Of a stretch of 32,232 nucleotides of DNA, positions 16,431 to 26,900 are shown piece by piece; positions within the stretch are counted from its first letter, which is position 1, and each line of letters opens with the position of its first letter. Both the position numbers and the translations under genes were made by a program. The stretch spans positions 1 through 32,232 of the forward strand of contig JASJDJ010000070.1 in the NCBI GenBank assembly GCA_030065635.1, given 5' to 3'. The DNA comes from Xenococcaceae cyanobacterium MO_188.B32. Lineage in GTDB: Bacteria > Cyanobacteriota > Cyanobacteriia > Cyanobacteriales > Xenococcaceae. Under the pieces are notes generated by a model. The model was not told the origin of the DNA. It saw only the letters and a list, made by a program, of their open reading frames with translations, and did not search any database.

Positions 16431-17525
16431 ATGGCATCTGTCAAACAAACTAATTCTCGAAAACCTCGAAAAATCTTGATAACTGGTGGTGCTGGATTTA
16501 TTGGTTCCAATTTTGTTCATCACTGGTGCAATAATTATCAAAGCGATCGCATAGTAGTTTTAGATGCTCTTACCTATGCTGGAAATCGCAACAATATCGC
16601 AGCACTAGAAGACAATGCTAATCTTTTATTCGTGCAAGGAAATATTTGCGACCGTTCTTTGGTCGATCGATTATTAGCAGAAGAAGAGATCGATACAATA
16701 GCTCATTTTGCCGCCGAATCTCATGTCGATCGATCTATTCTCGCTCCCGATGCTTTTATCCAGACTAATGTTGTCGGTACTTTTACATTATTAGAATCTT
16801 TTCGACAACGATGGGAGAACCAAGGCAAACCCCTAGATTATCGTTTTCTTCATGTTTCTACCGATGAAGTTTATGGTAGTCTTGCTCCTGACGACCCTGC
16901 TTTCACGGAAACTACTCCCTACGCTCCCAATAGTCCGTACTCTGCTTCTAAAGCAGGTAGCGATCATCTTGCCCGTGCCTATTATCATACCTATGGAATG
17001 CCAACCATTATTACTAACTGTTCTAATAATTATGGCTCCTATCATTTCCCCGAAAAGCTGATCCCCTTAATGTGCATCAATATCCTTCTGGGTAAACCTT
17101 TACCAGTTTATGGAGATGGACAAAATATTCGCGACTGGCTATATGTAGAAGATCATTGTCGTGCTTTAGACGTAGCGATCCATCAGGGCAAACTAGGGGA
17201 AACTTATAATATTGGTGGCAATAACGAAGTTAAAAATATCGATCTAGTCGAGCAAATTTGCACGTTAATGGATGAATTAGCGCAAGACTTACCAGTAAGT
17301 CCAGCCAAAAAGCTGATTACCTTTGTTAAAGATAGACCGGGACACGACCGCCGTTATGCGATCGACGCTACTAAAATTAAAACCGAACTAGGTTGGAGTC
17401 CTCAAGAAACCATCGAAGGAGGCTTAAGACGTACAGTTCAATGGTATCTTAACAACCGTGATTGGTGGCAACCTCTATTATCTCCAGAATATCAAACCTA
17501 TTATCAACAAGTTTATTCTGAGTAA
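16431..17525 (+). CDS. rfbB: dTDP-glucose 4,6-dehydratase
   Basis: The protein has 364 aa. It is an NAD+-dependent extended short-chain dehydrogenase that turns dTDP-glucose into dTDP-4-keto-6-deoxyglucose. It has NAD-binding GGAGFIGS (19-26), [11 protein letters not shown] (92-102), catalytic Thr144-Asp145-Glu146 in STDEVYG, and YSASK (170-174). An N-terminal extension of about 12 residues rich in Lys/Arg precedes the family start. It is the last of the four dTDP-rhamnose genes, 38 bp after rfbA. Its stop lies only 2 bp from the stop of a convergent gene, so no terminator fits between them. Confidence 0.97.
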   Translation: MASVKQTNSRKPRKILITGGAGFIGSNFVHHWCNNYQSDRIVVLDALTYAGNRNNIAALEDNANLLFVQGNICDRSLVDRLLAEEEIDTIAHFAAESHVDRSILAPDAFIQTNVVGTFTLLESFRQRWENQGKPLDYRFLHVSTDEVYGSLAPDDPAFTETTPYAPNSPYSASKAGSDHLARAYYHTYGMPTIITNCSNNYGSYHFPEKLIPLMCINILLGKPLPVYGDGQNIRDWLYVEDHCRALDVAIHQGKLGETYNIGGNNEVKNIDLVEQICTLMDELAQDLPVSPAKKLITFVKDRPGHDRRYAIDATKIKTELGWSPQETIEGGLRRTVQWYLNNRDWWQPLLSPEYQTYYQQVYSE

Positions 17526-17527
17526 TT

Positions 17528-18250
17528 TTAACGTTTTAGAGCAATAATACTAAGATTAACGATATCTTGATTTTCCAATAAAACCTGAATTTCTAGTTCT
17601 GCTTTTGTGGGAATACCCACTACTGATAGAGAAGTTTCAAACCCACTTTTTCCTGCTGCTGCAATATCTGGGTAATATTGAGTAACACCAGGAGAAGGTA
17701 AATTCACAGGAGTCTCTACTAAAGTTTTACCTTGATGATTAAGCCTGATTGTAGTAGCTAGAGACTTTTTGCCCAGTACCCAGCCTTTAACTATAATTGA
17801 ACCCCCTGATATTTTTGTTTCAGCCTTGGGTGAAGCAATACTAAAACCCCATAAAGAATCAAAATCTTCTTGGGGCAAACGTTTGACCTCTAAAACATCT
17901 ACAGTTGTTTGTAGTTGTTGATACCAATCTTCATAACTAACTGGCTTAGTGGAAATTTGCTTTATTTCTTGCTGCTGTCGTGTTAACTGTTGTTGACAGC
18001 GAAGCAACTTATTGGAGGTCTCTTTAAGCTTTAGTTGAGTCTCTCCTAATTCTATCTGAAACCCTTGAGATATCAAAAGTTGAGCTTTAGCTTGTTCTTC
18101 TTCTCTTTTGGAGTACTGTAGTTGTTTTTTGAGATTATCTACATTTATCTGTGCCTTCTGTAGCTTTGCTTTAGTGGATTCTGCTTCTCTTTGATACTTT
18201 TTTAGTAACCCACCAGAAAGCCAATCTGATAGTTTTAATCGCCAACTCAA
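17528..18250 (-). CDS. Coiled-coil protein with C-terminal beta-sandwich-like domain
   Basis: The protein has 240 aa. A short basic N-terminus is followed by a long coiled coil (about 15-105, rich in Gln/Lys/Glu/Leu). Residues about 128-240 form a beta-rich domain: LWGFSIASP (133-141), IIVKGWVLGKKS (151-162), ETPVNLPSPGVTQYYPD and AAAGKSGFETSLSV. Similar GWVLG...YPD...GF patterns occur next to or within cyanobacterial glycosyltransferase and sulfotransferase proteins, which fits its place between the rhamnose genes and the glycosyltransferase run. It has no catalytic motif. The start codon is TTG, chosen because a perfect AAGGAG lies 7 nt upstream. It could be a scaffold or glycan-recognition protein. 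It is convergent with rfbB, 2 bp apart. Confidence 0.75.
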   Translation of the reverse strand: MSWRLKLSDWLSGGLLKKYQREAESTKAKLQKAQINVDNLKKQLQYSKREEEQAKAQLLISQGFQIELGETQLKLKETSNKLLRCQQQLTRQQQEIKQISTKPVSYEDWYQQLQTTVDVLEVKRLPQEDFDSLWGFSIASPKAETKISGGSIIVKGWVLGKKSLATTIRLNHQGKTLVETPVNLPSPGVTQYYPDIAAAGKSGFETSLSVVGIPTKAELEIQVLLENQDIVNLSIIALKR

Positions 18251-18257
18251 ACTTTTG

Positions 18258-18263
18258 CTCCTT
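18258..18263 (-). promoter_or_regulatory. Ribosome binding site fixing a TTG start
   Basis: On the minus strand AAGGAG is followed by 7 nt and then TTG at 18250. It is the strongest Shine-Dalgarno match I noticed in the window and decides the start of the coiled-coil gene. Confidence 0.75.
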
Positions 18264-18379
18264 ATTCTACAGTATTTATGCTTAAGATATTATTTCTAAG
18301 CTGCTCGAGTCAATTTTACTTCAGTAGTTATTTTCTAAATAATACCCGAATCTAATTTTTCTTTATTAAGTATTTCATT

Positions 18380-18414
18380 ATACAAAAAAAAATACGCGAG
18401 TAAGTTTTTTGTAT
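18380..18414. repeat. 10-bp inverted repeat with 15-nt spacer
   Basis: ATACAAAAAA (18380-18389) and TTTTTTGTAT (18405-18414) are exact reverse complements. The arms are A/T-rich, so chance is possible. The location in a divergent promoter region suggests an operator. Confidence 0.4.
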
Positions 18415-18515
18415 TCTAGGTTACAATTTTATTTTTTGTTGGTAACTTGAGTTGAAAAATTAAGTAGTTAATGCTTACTATAACAATTTGTTTTTTTTTT
18501 GTATTTTAGATGACA
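18405..18515. repeat. Pair of 21-bp direct repeats, 90 bp apart
   Basis: Positions 18405-18425 and 18495-18515 match at 18 of 21 bases; both begin TTTTTTGTATT, then C or T, then TAG. The first copy overlaps the right arm of the inverted repeat. They could be paired regulator sites in the long upstream region. Confidence 0.4.
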
Positions 18516-18846
18516 TTAAAAACTAATTAAAAATTTGTAGCTCACAAAATTAATAGAGTAGATATTAATAAACAAGACCAGATAAAAAGTTTATTTCTCT
18601 CTTGACTAGTATGATAGAATTTGCGTAGCTTCTAAGTATTTTTGACTAATAAATAACTATTAAGTTGAAATATTTAGGTATAAATAGTTAAATATAAAAA
18701 ACGAAAAAGCTATATCATCAAAAAAGATTTCGCCAAGAGAATTAGGTATTAAAACTTACATAAAAGTTATTTAATACTGCATATAAATAGTTGGTTATTC
18801 ATCAAAACAAAAGCACTTTCTTCTTCCTAAGCTCGGCATTATACTC

Positions 18847-21474
18847 ATGTTGAATCAATTTAAGAATATCTTCTCTTCACCTTTATCAAACCAAGAAGAT
18901 ATAAGCCATCAGAAAAAAGGTAGTTATACGCTTAAAAATTCTATATTAGCTGAAAGTTTAAAATTTCAAATACAGGAGGGAGACAAACTATATCATCGAG
19001 GTGAATTAGAGCAGGCGTTAATTTATTACGATCGAGCTGTGGAGATAGATGGAAACTCTGCTCAAGCCCATCAAAAGCTAGCTATGGCTTTGCAAAAGCA
19101 AGGCAATCTTCCCCAAGCAATGATTCATTATCGCAAGGCAATTGTCCTTAATAATGCTCGGGAAAATTTTGAAGAAAAGAAACAGTCGGTAGAATTACAA
19201 GTGAAAAATTTTGAACAAGACCTCAAAAAATCTACTCAAATTACCGCATCTAAGTCTTTTGAGCTTTCCTCTCCCCTAATAAGTACGCGGAATCCTCAAC
19301 CATACCAGGAAAGTATAACTCAATCTGCTTTTGTCCCAGCCGAGAAAGTAACTCCAAATTTAAAACGAGAAGCAGCCGAAATATATTTGCAACAAGCTTT
19401 AGCTTATGGTGATGAACAGAAATGGCAAGAAGTAATCAATGCTTGTCAGCATGCAGTACAGATTATCCCAGATTTAGCAGAAGCTTATAAGCTGTGGGGA
19501 AATGCTTTACAAAGAATGGGTAAAACCTCAGAGGCGATGGGATTTTACGCTAAAGCCTTAGAAATTCAGCCAGATTTAGCAGAAGTGTATGCTAACTTAG
19601 GAAGTCTTTATGCCCAAAAGAAAAAGTGGCAAAAAGCAGGGGAATATTACCAAAAAGCAGTTATAATCAAGCCAAATTTCCCAGGAGTTTATCGTAATTT
19701 GGCAAAAGTATGGAAAGAATTAGGTGAGCCAGAGAAAGCAGCCGAATGCTACCAGAAATCCTTGAGTTTAGAGCCAAAGGCGGTTAACGCAACAGAATAT
19801 ATTCTAGCAGGCGATCGCTTAATTGGCGAAAGTAAACCAGAGCAAGCGATCGAGTATTATCTTCAGGCAATAAAACTCTCGCCAGATTCACGCATTAGTT
19901 ACAAAAAAGCAGCCGAAACTTGGGAAAAATTGGGAAAATGGCAGGAAGCAGCCACTTACTATCGGCAAATGCTCAAATTAAAACCCGATAGCTCCGATAG
20001 ACAACCTAAGTTACCAGGGGAGAACACGGTATATGCTTTGCCTTCTAAGCAATTTCCCCTAGCCAAGTTACCTGTAAGTAGAAAACCACTACAATTATCC
20101 CTAGCAGGACAGATCGATTCTTCCCAGCACGATGTTGCCACTCAAAATAACAATGACAAAATTAACAAGTTAGATATAGCTATTGCCAAATACGAGCAAA
20201 AAGCCCAAGAGGTAACAGATTCTGCCCCACTACAAGCTAATCTGGGTAGTTTATACGCACAAAAACAAGATTGGCAAAAAGCAGCCCAGTTTTATCAAAA
20301 AGCAATCGAGTTGAACCCTAATATGGCAGGAGCATATCGCAATCTTGCCAAAGTACTAGAGAAGTTAGGGAAGGAAGTCGAAGCAGCCAAATGTTGGTAT
20401 CAGGCATTTAGTATAGAACCTCAGAGTGCCGATGCCGAACAACACTATCAGTTAGGAGATACATTATTCAAACAAAACCAACTAGAAAAAGCCATAACTT
20501 GTTATCGTCGGGCGCTCGAATTAGAGCCTAATTCTGCCCGAGCTTATTTTCAGATAGGTGAAGTGTTGAATAAATTAGGCAAGTGGGATGAAGCAGTGAT
20601 TGCTTATGCCCGCGCTCTCAAACTAGACAAAAACATACCATCTATCTATCAGAAGTTAGGTAACGTCATACAACAAAGAATAAAGCTAGATAAAAAGAGA
20701 GCCTTAGAGCTATATTTGCATGCAATCCAACAACAACCAGAAAACGAAGAAGTTTATCTTAAAGCTATAGAAATAAAATCAGATGAACCAGAGCTTTATC
20801 TAAAGTTAGGGAATATCTTACTTCAGCATAAGCGTGTTGACGAAGCAATTTTTGCTTATTCTAGGGCAATCGAGCTTCAACCAGAAAATAGCGAACTTCG
20901 TTTAAAACTGGGCGATATTTTGATACAGCAAGAACAATGGGATAACGCGATCGATTGTTATACTCAGGCAATTAAAGTCAATCCCAATTCTGATTCAGCC
21001 CATCTTGCTTTAGGGAAAGTCTTAATAAAGCAAAATCAGTTGGATAAAGCAGTCGAGTATCTGCGCCAAGCAACTAAGCTCAACCCCAATTTAGAAGAAC
21101 CTTATCAATATTTAGCAGAGGGATTATGCCAACAAGGTAATCTCGATGAAGCAAGTATAGTCTACTTTAAATTAGGTGAGATTTTATCTAAAGAAGGAAG
21201 ATTAAACGAAGCGATTTCTGCCTTTAATCGCACCCTCCAAATAAATCCCAATTACTACTGGGCTTATCATTGTCTGGGGAATATATATGTTTGGCAAGAC
21301 AAGCTTGATGAAGCGGTCTTTGCTTACCGTAAAGCTATTGAATTGCAACCCGACTTAGCTGCGTCTTACAAGAATTTAGGGGATGTTTTGGCGAAGCAGG
21401 GGAAAGTTGAAGAAGCAAGCGAGGCTTATCGTCAAGCCCTTCAATTTGACTCCCAAGTTATCCAAGTTATCTAA
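18847..21474 (+). CDS. Large tetratricopeptide repeat protein (about 19 TPRs)
   Basis: The protein has 875 aa and no signal peptide or catalytic domain. A short N-terminus (1-35) is followed by two TPRs (about 43-113), a Ser/Thr/Gln linker (about 114-175), six TPRs (about 178-380), a second linker (about 381-455), then about eleven TPRs to the C-terminus. Units carry the usual W/L-G/A-Y-A-P pattern, for example ending in A(I/L)ELxP. The linkers separate superhelical blocks. Two stretches starting LGSLYAQK (near 252 and 462) are alike over about 50 residues, indicating internal duplication. It heads the glycosyltransferase run, with the next gene 23 bp downstream. I infer a scaffold or regulator for the polysaccharide machinery; a role as an O-GlcNAc-transferase-like enzyme is unlikely because the catalytic half is missing. 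Confidence 0.9.
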   Translation: MLNQFKNIFSSPLSNQEDISHQKKGSYTLKNSILAESLKFQIQEGDKLYHRGELEQALIYYDRAVEIDGNSAQAHQKLAMALQKQGNLPQAMIHYRKAIVLNNARENFEEKKQSVELQVKNFEQDLKKSTQITASKSFELSSPLISTRNPQPYQESITQSAFVPAEKVTPNLKREAAEIYLQQALAYGDEQKWQEVINACQHAVQIIPDLAEAYKLWGNALQRMGKTSEAMGFYAKALEIQPDLAEVYANLGSLYAQKKKWQKAGEYYQKAVIIKPNFPGVYRNLAKVWKELGEPEKAAECYQKSLSLEPKAVNATEYILAGDRLIGESKPEQAIEYYLQAIKLSPDSRISYKKAAETWEKLGKWQEAATYYRQMLKLKPDSSDRQPKLPGENTVYALPSKQFPLAKLPVSRKPLQLSLAGQIDSSQHDVATQNNNDKINKLDIAIAKYEQKAQEVTDSAPLQANLGSLYAQKQDWQKAAQFYQKAIELNPNMAGAYRNLAKVLEKLGKEVEAAKCWYQAFSIEPQSADAEQHYQLGDTLFKQNQLEKAITCYRRALELEPNSARAYFQIGEVLNKLGKWDEAVIAYARALKLDKNIPSIYQKLGNVIQQRIKLDKKRALELYLHAIQQQPENEEVYLKAIEIKSDEPELYLKLGNILLQHKRVDEAIFAYSRAIELQPENSELRLKLGDILIQQEQWDNAIDCYTQAIKVNPNSDSAHLALGKVLIKQNQLDKAVEYLRQATKLNPNLEEPYQYLAEGLCQQGNLDEASIVYFKLGEILSKEGRLNEAISAFNRTLQINPNYYWAYHCLGNIYVWQDKLDEAVFAYRKAIELQPDLAASYKNLGDVLAKQGKVEEASEAYRQALQFDSQVIQVI

Positions 21475-21497
21475 ATTTTATAGACAGAAATCGATCG

Positions 21498-23867
21498 ATG
21501 AGTCCAACTCCGCCATTTGCTAGCGTTAGTGAATTTATCCAAATACTCACTAATAGAAAACTCGATTATGCTAACTCTTTTGTTAGCGATCCACCAGCAG
21601 TATCCATAATATCTTCCTTTTATAATGTTCCAGAAGAATATTTTAGACAGGCAAATTATTCGATCGCGCATCAGACTTTCCAAAATTACGAATGGATTAT
21701 CGTTGATGATTGTTCGACTGAGTCAGAAGCAAAAAAGTTATTTGATTTTTTGCCCCAATTAAATCCTAAAATCAAAACCTTGCGCCATCAAAAAAATAGA
21801 GGTTTAGCAGCAGGAAGAAATACCGCTATTACTAATGCAAGAGGTAAGTATCTATTGTTTATGGATACCGATGATATCCTCGAACCAACTTTTATTGAGA
21901 AGTGCGTTATTTTTTTAGAAACTCATCCAGAATTTTCTTTTGTTAATTCCTACTCTGTAGGCTTTCAAGCACAAGAATATTGGTGGACAAATGGATTCGA
22001 TCGACCGAGTAAATTTATCGAACAAAATTGGGTAACGGGAAGACTTTTATATAAAAAAGAAGATTTCGATCGATTGGGACAATTTGATGAAAAATTAAGA
22101 TTTTATGAGGATTGGGAGATGTGGCTAAAAGCATTTAGTCATCATCAAAAAGGATGGACAATTCCCGAATTTTTGGATTGCTATCGTCGTAGTAATTCAG
22201 GTTTATTAGCAATTTCGAGACAAAGAATTGCAGAAGAACAACAAGTTACTAATTTAATTAAATCTCGTTATCAAAAGTTTTTTGAAGAAAATAATTTAGC
22301 TGATATCTACATAGAAAGACCTATGTTTGATGTTAGTGTATTGAGACAAAAAATAGAAATTAAAAATAGTCTTTATTTGCATAAAAATGGTAAGCGGGTT
22401 CTCTGTTGGCTACCCCACATGGAAGTAGGAGGGGCTGATAAATTCAACCTAGATTTGTTTGCTGGTTTAAAACAGAGAGGATACGATCTGACAATCGTTA
22501 CTACCGTACCTGCCCAAAATCTTTGGCAAGCCAAATTTTACCAAATTACCCCCGATATTTTTCATTTACCTGGTTTTCTTCACTACGGTCATTGGCTCAC
22601 ATTTGCCCGCTATTTAATTGAATCTCGGCAAATAGATATTGTTTTTATTTCTAATGCTTATTATGCTTATTATTTAGTTCCGATTTTAAGACAAGAATTT
22701 CCTCAAGTTGCTTTTGTAGACTACACCCATACAGAAGACCCTAACTGGCGGGAAGGAGGATATCCTAGAGTTTCCTGTCAATTTACCGATTTTTTAGACT
22801 GTCAGATAGTAACTTCTGCATATTTAGCTAACTACTATCAGCAACTCGCTCCAAAAACTCAAAATAAATTAAGAGTTTGCTATATTAATGTAGATAAACA
22901 TAAATGGCAGTTTTCGTCGCAAAAGAGAAGAGAATATCGTCAAAAATTAGCGATTAATGATAATATCATTTTGTTGATTTTTCCAGCAAGAATAACTCAG
23001 CAAAAAAGGCCTCTATTTTTGGTAGAAATAATTAAGAAATTAAGCCAAAAATCTTTACCTATTGCTATACTTACTTTGGGTAAAGGAGATATGTTTGCTG
23101 AATTTAATAACAAGATAAATAGTCTGGGTTTGAGTTCGGTTTTTAAACTTTTATCCCATGTCTCTCCAGAAGAAATGGTAGGCTACTATTCGGCAGCAGA
23201 TATTCTTTTACTACCATCAGAATACGAAGGAATTTCGTTAGCAATTTATGAAGCAATGGCTATGGGTTTACCAATTATTGCTTCTGATGTAGGAGGGCAA
23301 AAAGAATTATTAACACCAGGAAGTGGTTTTTTAATTCCTAAAACATCTGGAGATTTAACTGAAATTGAAAAATATGTAGAAGTTTTAGAATCTCTAATTA
23401 ATGATCGAAAAAGACGGCAACAAATAGGTAAATCTGCTAGAGCTAGAGTGGAAAAGCATTTCTCTTTAGAAATTACGCTCGACAGGATAGAAACTATTTT
23501 TGATGAAGCGAAGAAATTGAGAATTACCAGCTTTAAAAATAAAATAAATTCTGCTATTTCAGAAGAAATGTTGCTTTGGATTCAAGAGTATTTAGCTTTG
23601 GATAGATTTTGGCACGAATCACAAAAATCGAGTCAGAGATTAAAAGAACTCAATGCTTGGAATAATCACCTTCAAAAAGACACAGATATGTTTAAAAATC
23701 AGAGCATAGCTTGGAAAAAAGTGGCACGACAAATGCAAAAAGAATTAGAGCAATTAAAAACTCAATACCATCAGGCGCAAGCAAATATAAAAGCCTTAGT
23801 ATTCCAGCTTAAAAATGCAGATTTGAGTAGTAGTAATGAGTCAGTTATTGATAGCTTTTTATCGTAG
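21498..23867 (+). CDS. Two-domain glycosyltransferase (GT2 + GT4) with C-terminal coiled coil
   Basis: The protein has 789 aa. Residues about 33-260 form a GT-A, family 2 domain: VSIISSFYN (35-43), IIVDDCS (67-73), RGLAAGRNTAI (101-111) and FMDTDD (121-126) with the metal-binding DxD. Residues about 297-650 form a GT-B, family 4 domain starting KRVLCWLPHMEVGGADKFN; it has LIFPARITQQKRP and the E-x7-E donor motif EYEGISLAIYE (about 574). Residues about 690-780 are a coiled coil. Both catalytic domains look intact, so one polypeptide may add two sugars in sequence. No membrane segment is seen, so it is probably cytoplasmic or peripheral. It belongs to the plus-strand run after the TPR gene. Confidence 0.92.
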   Translation: MSPTPPFASVSEFIQILTNRKLDYANSFVSDPPAVSIISSFYNVPEEYFRQANYSIAHQTFQNYEWIIVDDCSTESEAKKLFDFLPQLNPKIKTLRHQKNRGLAAGRNTAITNARGKYLLFMDTDDILEPTFIEKCVIFLETHPEFSFVNSYSVGFQAQEYWWTNGFDRPSKFIEQNWVTGRLLYKKEDFDRLGQFDEKLRFYEDWEMWLKAFSHHQKGWTIPEFLDCYRRSNSGLLAISRQRIAEEQQVTNLIKSRYQKFFEENNLADIYIERPMFDVSVLRQKIEIKNSLYLHKNGKRVLCWLPHMEVGGADKFNLDLFAGLKQRGYDLTIVTTVPAQNLWQAKFYQITPDIFHLPGFLHYGHWLTFARYLIESRQIDIVFISNAYYAYYLVPILRQEFPQVAFVDYTHTEDPNWREGGYPRVSCQFTDFLDCQIVTSAYLANYYQQLAPKTQNKLRVCYINVDKHKWQFSSQKRREYRQKLAINDNIILLIFPARITQQKRPLFLVEIIKKLSQKSLPIAILTLGKGDMFAEFNNKINSLGLSSVFKLLSHVSPEEMVGYYSAADILLLPSEYEGISLAIYEAMAMGLPIIASDVGGQKELLTPGSGFLIPKTSGDLTEIEKYVEVLESLINDRKRRQQIGKSARARVEKHFSLEITLDRIETIFDEAKKLRITSFKNKINSAISEEMLLWIQEYLALDRFWHESQKSSQRLKELNAWNNHLQKDTDMFKNQSIAWKKVARQMQKELEQLKTQYHQAQANIKALVFQLKNADLSSSNESVIDSFLS

Positions 23868-23924
23868 ATAGAAGCGGAAAGATAAAATCAACCAAAAATA
23901 GATTTTGATAAGAGAGATAAATAC

Positions 23925-26900
23925 ATGAATAGAGCTACCGTAATAACTAATGAGACTGTTGAAGATTGTATCGATAAAGCCAATCAATTAAGGCAAGAAG
24001 GTAAATTGGATGAGGCGATCGCTCTTTATCAGCGTGCCATAGAACTAGACCCCAATTCTTATCAGTCTTATCACTATATGGGAGAAACTCTGGCACAAAA
24101 AGATGAGTTGGAAGCAGCAGCTAACTTTTATAATTTAGCCTTAGAAATTAACCCCGAGTTTTTTTGGTCATATCATTGTTTAGGACTAGTTTTATTTTGG
24201 CAGGGTAAGTTGGACGAAGCGATTGCTGCATCTCGTAAGGCGATCGAGATAGAGCCAAATAAAGCCATATTTCACTATCAATTAGGACAGTATCTGGAAC
24301 GTCAGGGACATATAGAAAAGGCGAGCGCAGCTTACAAAAAAGCGATAACAATTGAACCAGATTTTTCTATAGTCCGTCAAACCCTAGAAAATCTTGTTGA
24401 GAACAAAAAGACTGCCAACAAACTAGCATTTTTAATACCAGAACTAAGTAAATCAAGCAGTCAAAATGAAGATATTTTGCAAATTTTGCTATTTGCAGCC
24501 TCAAGAATTGAGCAAGAATTGGCAAGAAACCCTGACAATTTGGCTGTTAGCATAATTTCAGTAAATGCAGATACTAGTGGTTGGGAAGACTTATCTAATT
24601 TATTTTCTAAAAAAGCTTTAGATCATATATCTTTAGTTAAGCTTGAAGAGCCGACAACACCAAATCTATGCAGTGGCAACCATAAAACAACCTATGATTT
24701 GCTGGAATATCTGAAAAATAATCCTTGCGATGAAATTCACTATCTAGATTATCGTGGCGTTGCTTACTATGCCTCACAGGCTAAACATCTCGGTCTTTAT
24801 TTTTTAGAAACCATTTTTGCTGCCCACATAGTTGGGGGAACAGTTTTTCGCAAGCAAGCTGACTCTAGTTTGGTTGATGATGTACTAGTTTTAATGGACG
24901 ATCTTCTGGAAATAGGAAGCATTGAAAAGGCAGACGCTATCTATGTCCATGACAACAAAGCTTGGTCATGGTACTTGGATAAGATAGAATTATCCTCCAA
25001 TACGAAGATTTACGATTTATCTCACATAAAACTCGAACAGCAGATTCAAGAATTTATTCCCACAAATACTACTGATAAACTACCGATAGTGTTTTATGGT
25101 TTGTTAAGTGAGGATGGAGGACTTCCTCTATTTTGTAATGCGATTAGTCGAGTAATTAGTAAAATTGAAAACCCATTTGAAATAGTGTTTATCGGTTCAC
25201 CGCGACCAATTGCTGGAATGGATGCGATAAGTTATATCAGGCTACGTAGTGCCAAATGGGGTGTACCAGTAAAAATAGAACATCAACTGACTATTACTGA
25301 GGAAATCGCTTTAATCGCTGAACTTAATGGGATTGTATTTTACAGCAAAATCAAGCGAGAAGGACTGAGATGCCGATTGATAGAAAGTTTAGGTGTTAGA
25401 AGTATAAAAATCGATTCTACTAATCCTAACAAGATCGATCGACCAGATAATATATGTTCTGCTAATCCAGGCAAGGTTGCTAAAAAAATAGTTGCCTTAA
25501 GCCAAGTTCCTATTCCCAGAATTCCTCAATTTTCCTTGAGTTTAACTGAACTTTGGCAAGCTGGCAGAATTGATTTTATCCTTGAAGGCTTAGAAGATAT
25601 AAGTTCATCTCCCTCATTGCAACTACTAACTCCAGATCGACAACCTAAAGTTAGTGTCTGCATAACTCATTTTTCCCGTCCTCAGAAACTTCGAGAAGCG
25701 ATCGACTCAATTCGCCAACAAACTTATAGTAATCTTGAAGTTATCGTTACCGATGATGGTAGTCCTGACCCTGAGGTTCAAAAGGAATTAGCAATAATTA
25801 AAGAAGAAATCCAACAGTTAGGTTGGAAGTTAGTCAGTCAAGAAAATAAATATTTGGGAGCAGCACGTAACTTTGGTATGAGTCACGCAAAGGGTGATTA
25901 CATACTATTTATGGATGACGATAATTTGGCAAAACCCCAGGAAATTGAAACTTTAGTGGCGATCGCTAAAAGGACGGGAGGAGAAATTATCAATTCCTTT
26001 TGTGATACTTTTGAAACGGATAAACCACCTGAAGCCGAACCGCCAAGGATCAGATTTACACCGTTTGGAGCAGATCCTGCTCTGGGAGCTTTTAGTAATT
26101 GTTACGGCGATGCTAACGCTCTCTTTTCCAAAGAAGTTTTGGATAGGCTGGGAGGATTTACGGAAGATTATGGATTGGGACACGAAGATTGGGAATTGTT
26201 TTCTCGCGCCTCATTAATGGGGGTAAAAATGGTTTGTGTTCCAGAGCCTTTATTTTGGTATCGGGTAGATTCAAGTGGGATGTTACGCAGTCAGCTTCAC
26301 AAGAGTGCGGATTTAAAGCGTAGTATTCGACCTTTTATCGAACATTTACCCTATCATCAAGCCAAGTTAGTCTTATTGGCTCAAGGACTCGTTAACAAGT
26401 TACCAGTTACCGTCGAACCAGCTACCCAAAGAGCAACACCTAAAAGTTTAGGCAACAAACAAAAAACTCTTCCCTATGGTCGAGTTGCGGTTATCACTAG
26501 AACAAAAGATCGACCTTTACTACTAGCTAGAGCAGTTCAAAGTGTACTTTCACAAACCTTTAAAGATTGGATACTTGTAATAGTTAACGATGGAGGTAAA
26601 GTAGAAAGTGTTGAGTTAGTAGTAGATAGGTTTAAAGAAGAACTTAATGGTCGTGTCGTCGTCATTCACAATCCTACTTCTTTGGGGATGGAAACCGCTT
26701 CTAACTTGGGAATTAGCAATTGTGATAGTGACTATATTGTTATTCATGATGATGACGATAGCTGGAAACCAACATTTTTAGCTCGCACAGTTTCTCACCT
26801 TGATAATTGTGCTTGGGATGCAAAACTTGGCGGAGTTGTCACTTGGTCTAACGTAATTATTGAAGAGCTTGAAGACAATGGAGAGATAACTATTCAAGAT

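Larger units (their letters stand above)
18251..18846. other. 596-bp AT-rich gene-free region
   Basis: There is no credible gene here; stops are frequent in all frames. It separates the leftward coiled-coil gene from the rightward TPR gene, so it should contain both promoters. It holds a 10-bp inverted repeat and a 21-bp near-direct repeat (separate entries), an 11-T run near 18490, and a TATGAT (18610-18615) that could be a -10 element without a good -35. No RNA gene is recognisable. Confidence 0.6.

Noticed and set aside
18251-18846. Possible small RNA gene in the AT-rich gap
   Set aside because: There is no promoter/terminator pair and no stable GC-bearing stem; the repeats are better read as regulatory sites.
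18847-21474. O-GlcNAc transferase (SPINDLY/OGT-like)
   Set aside because: TPRs run to the very C-terminus and there is no glycosyltransferase domain.
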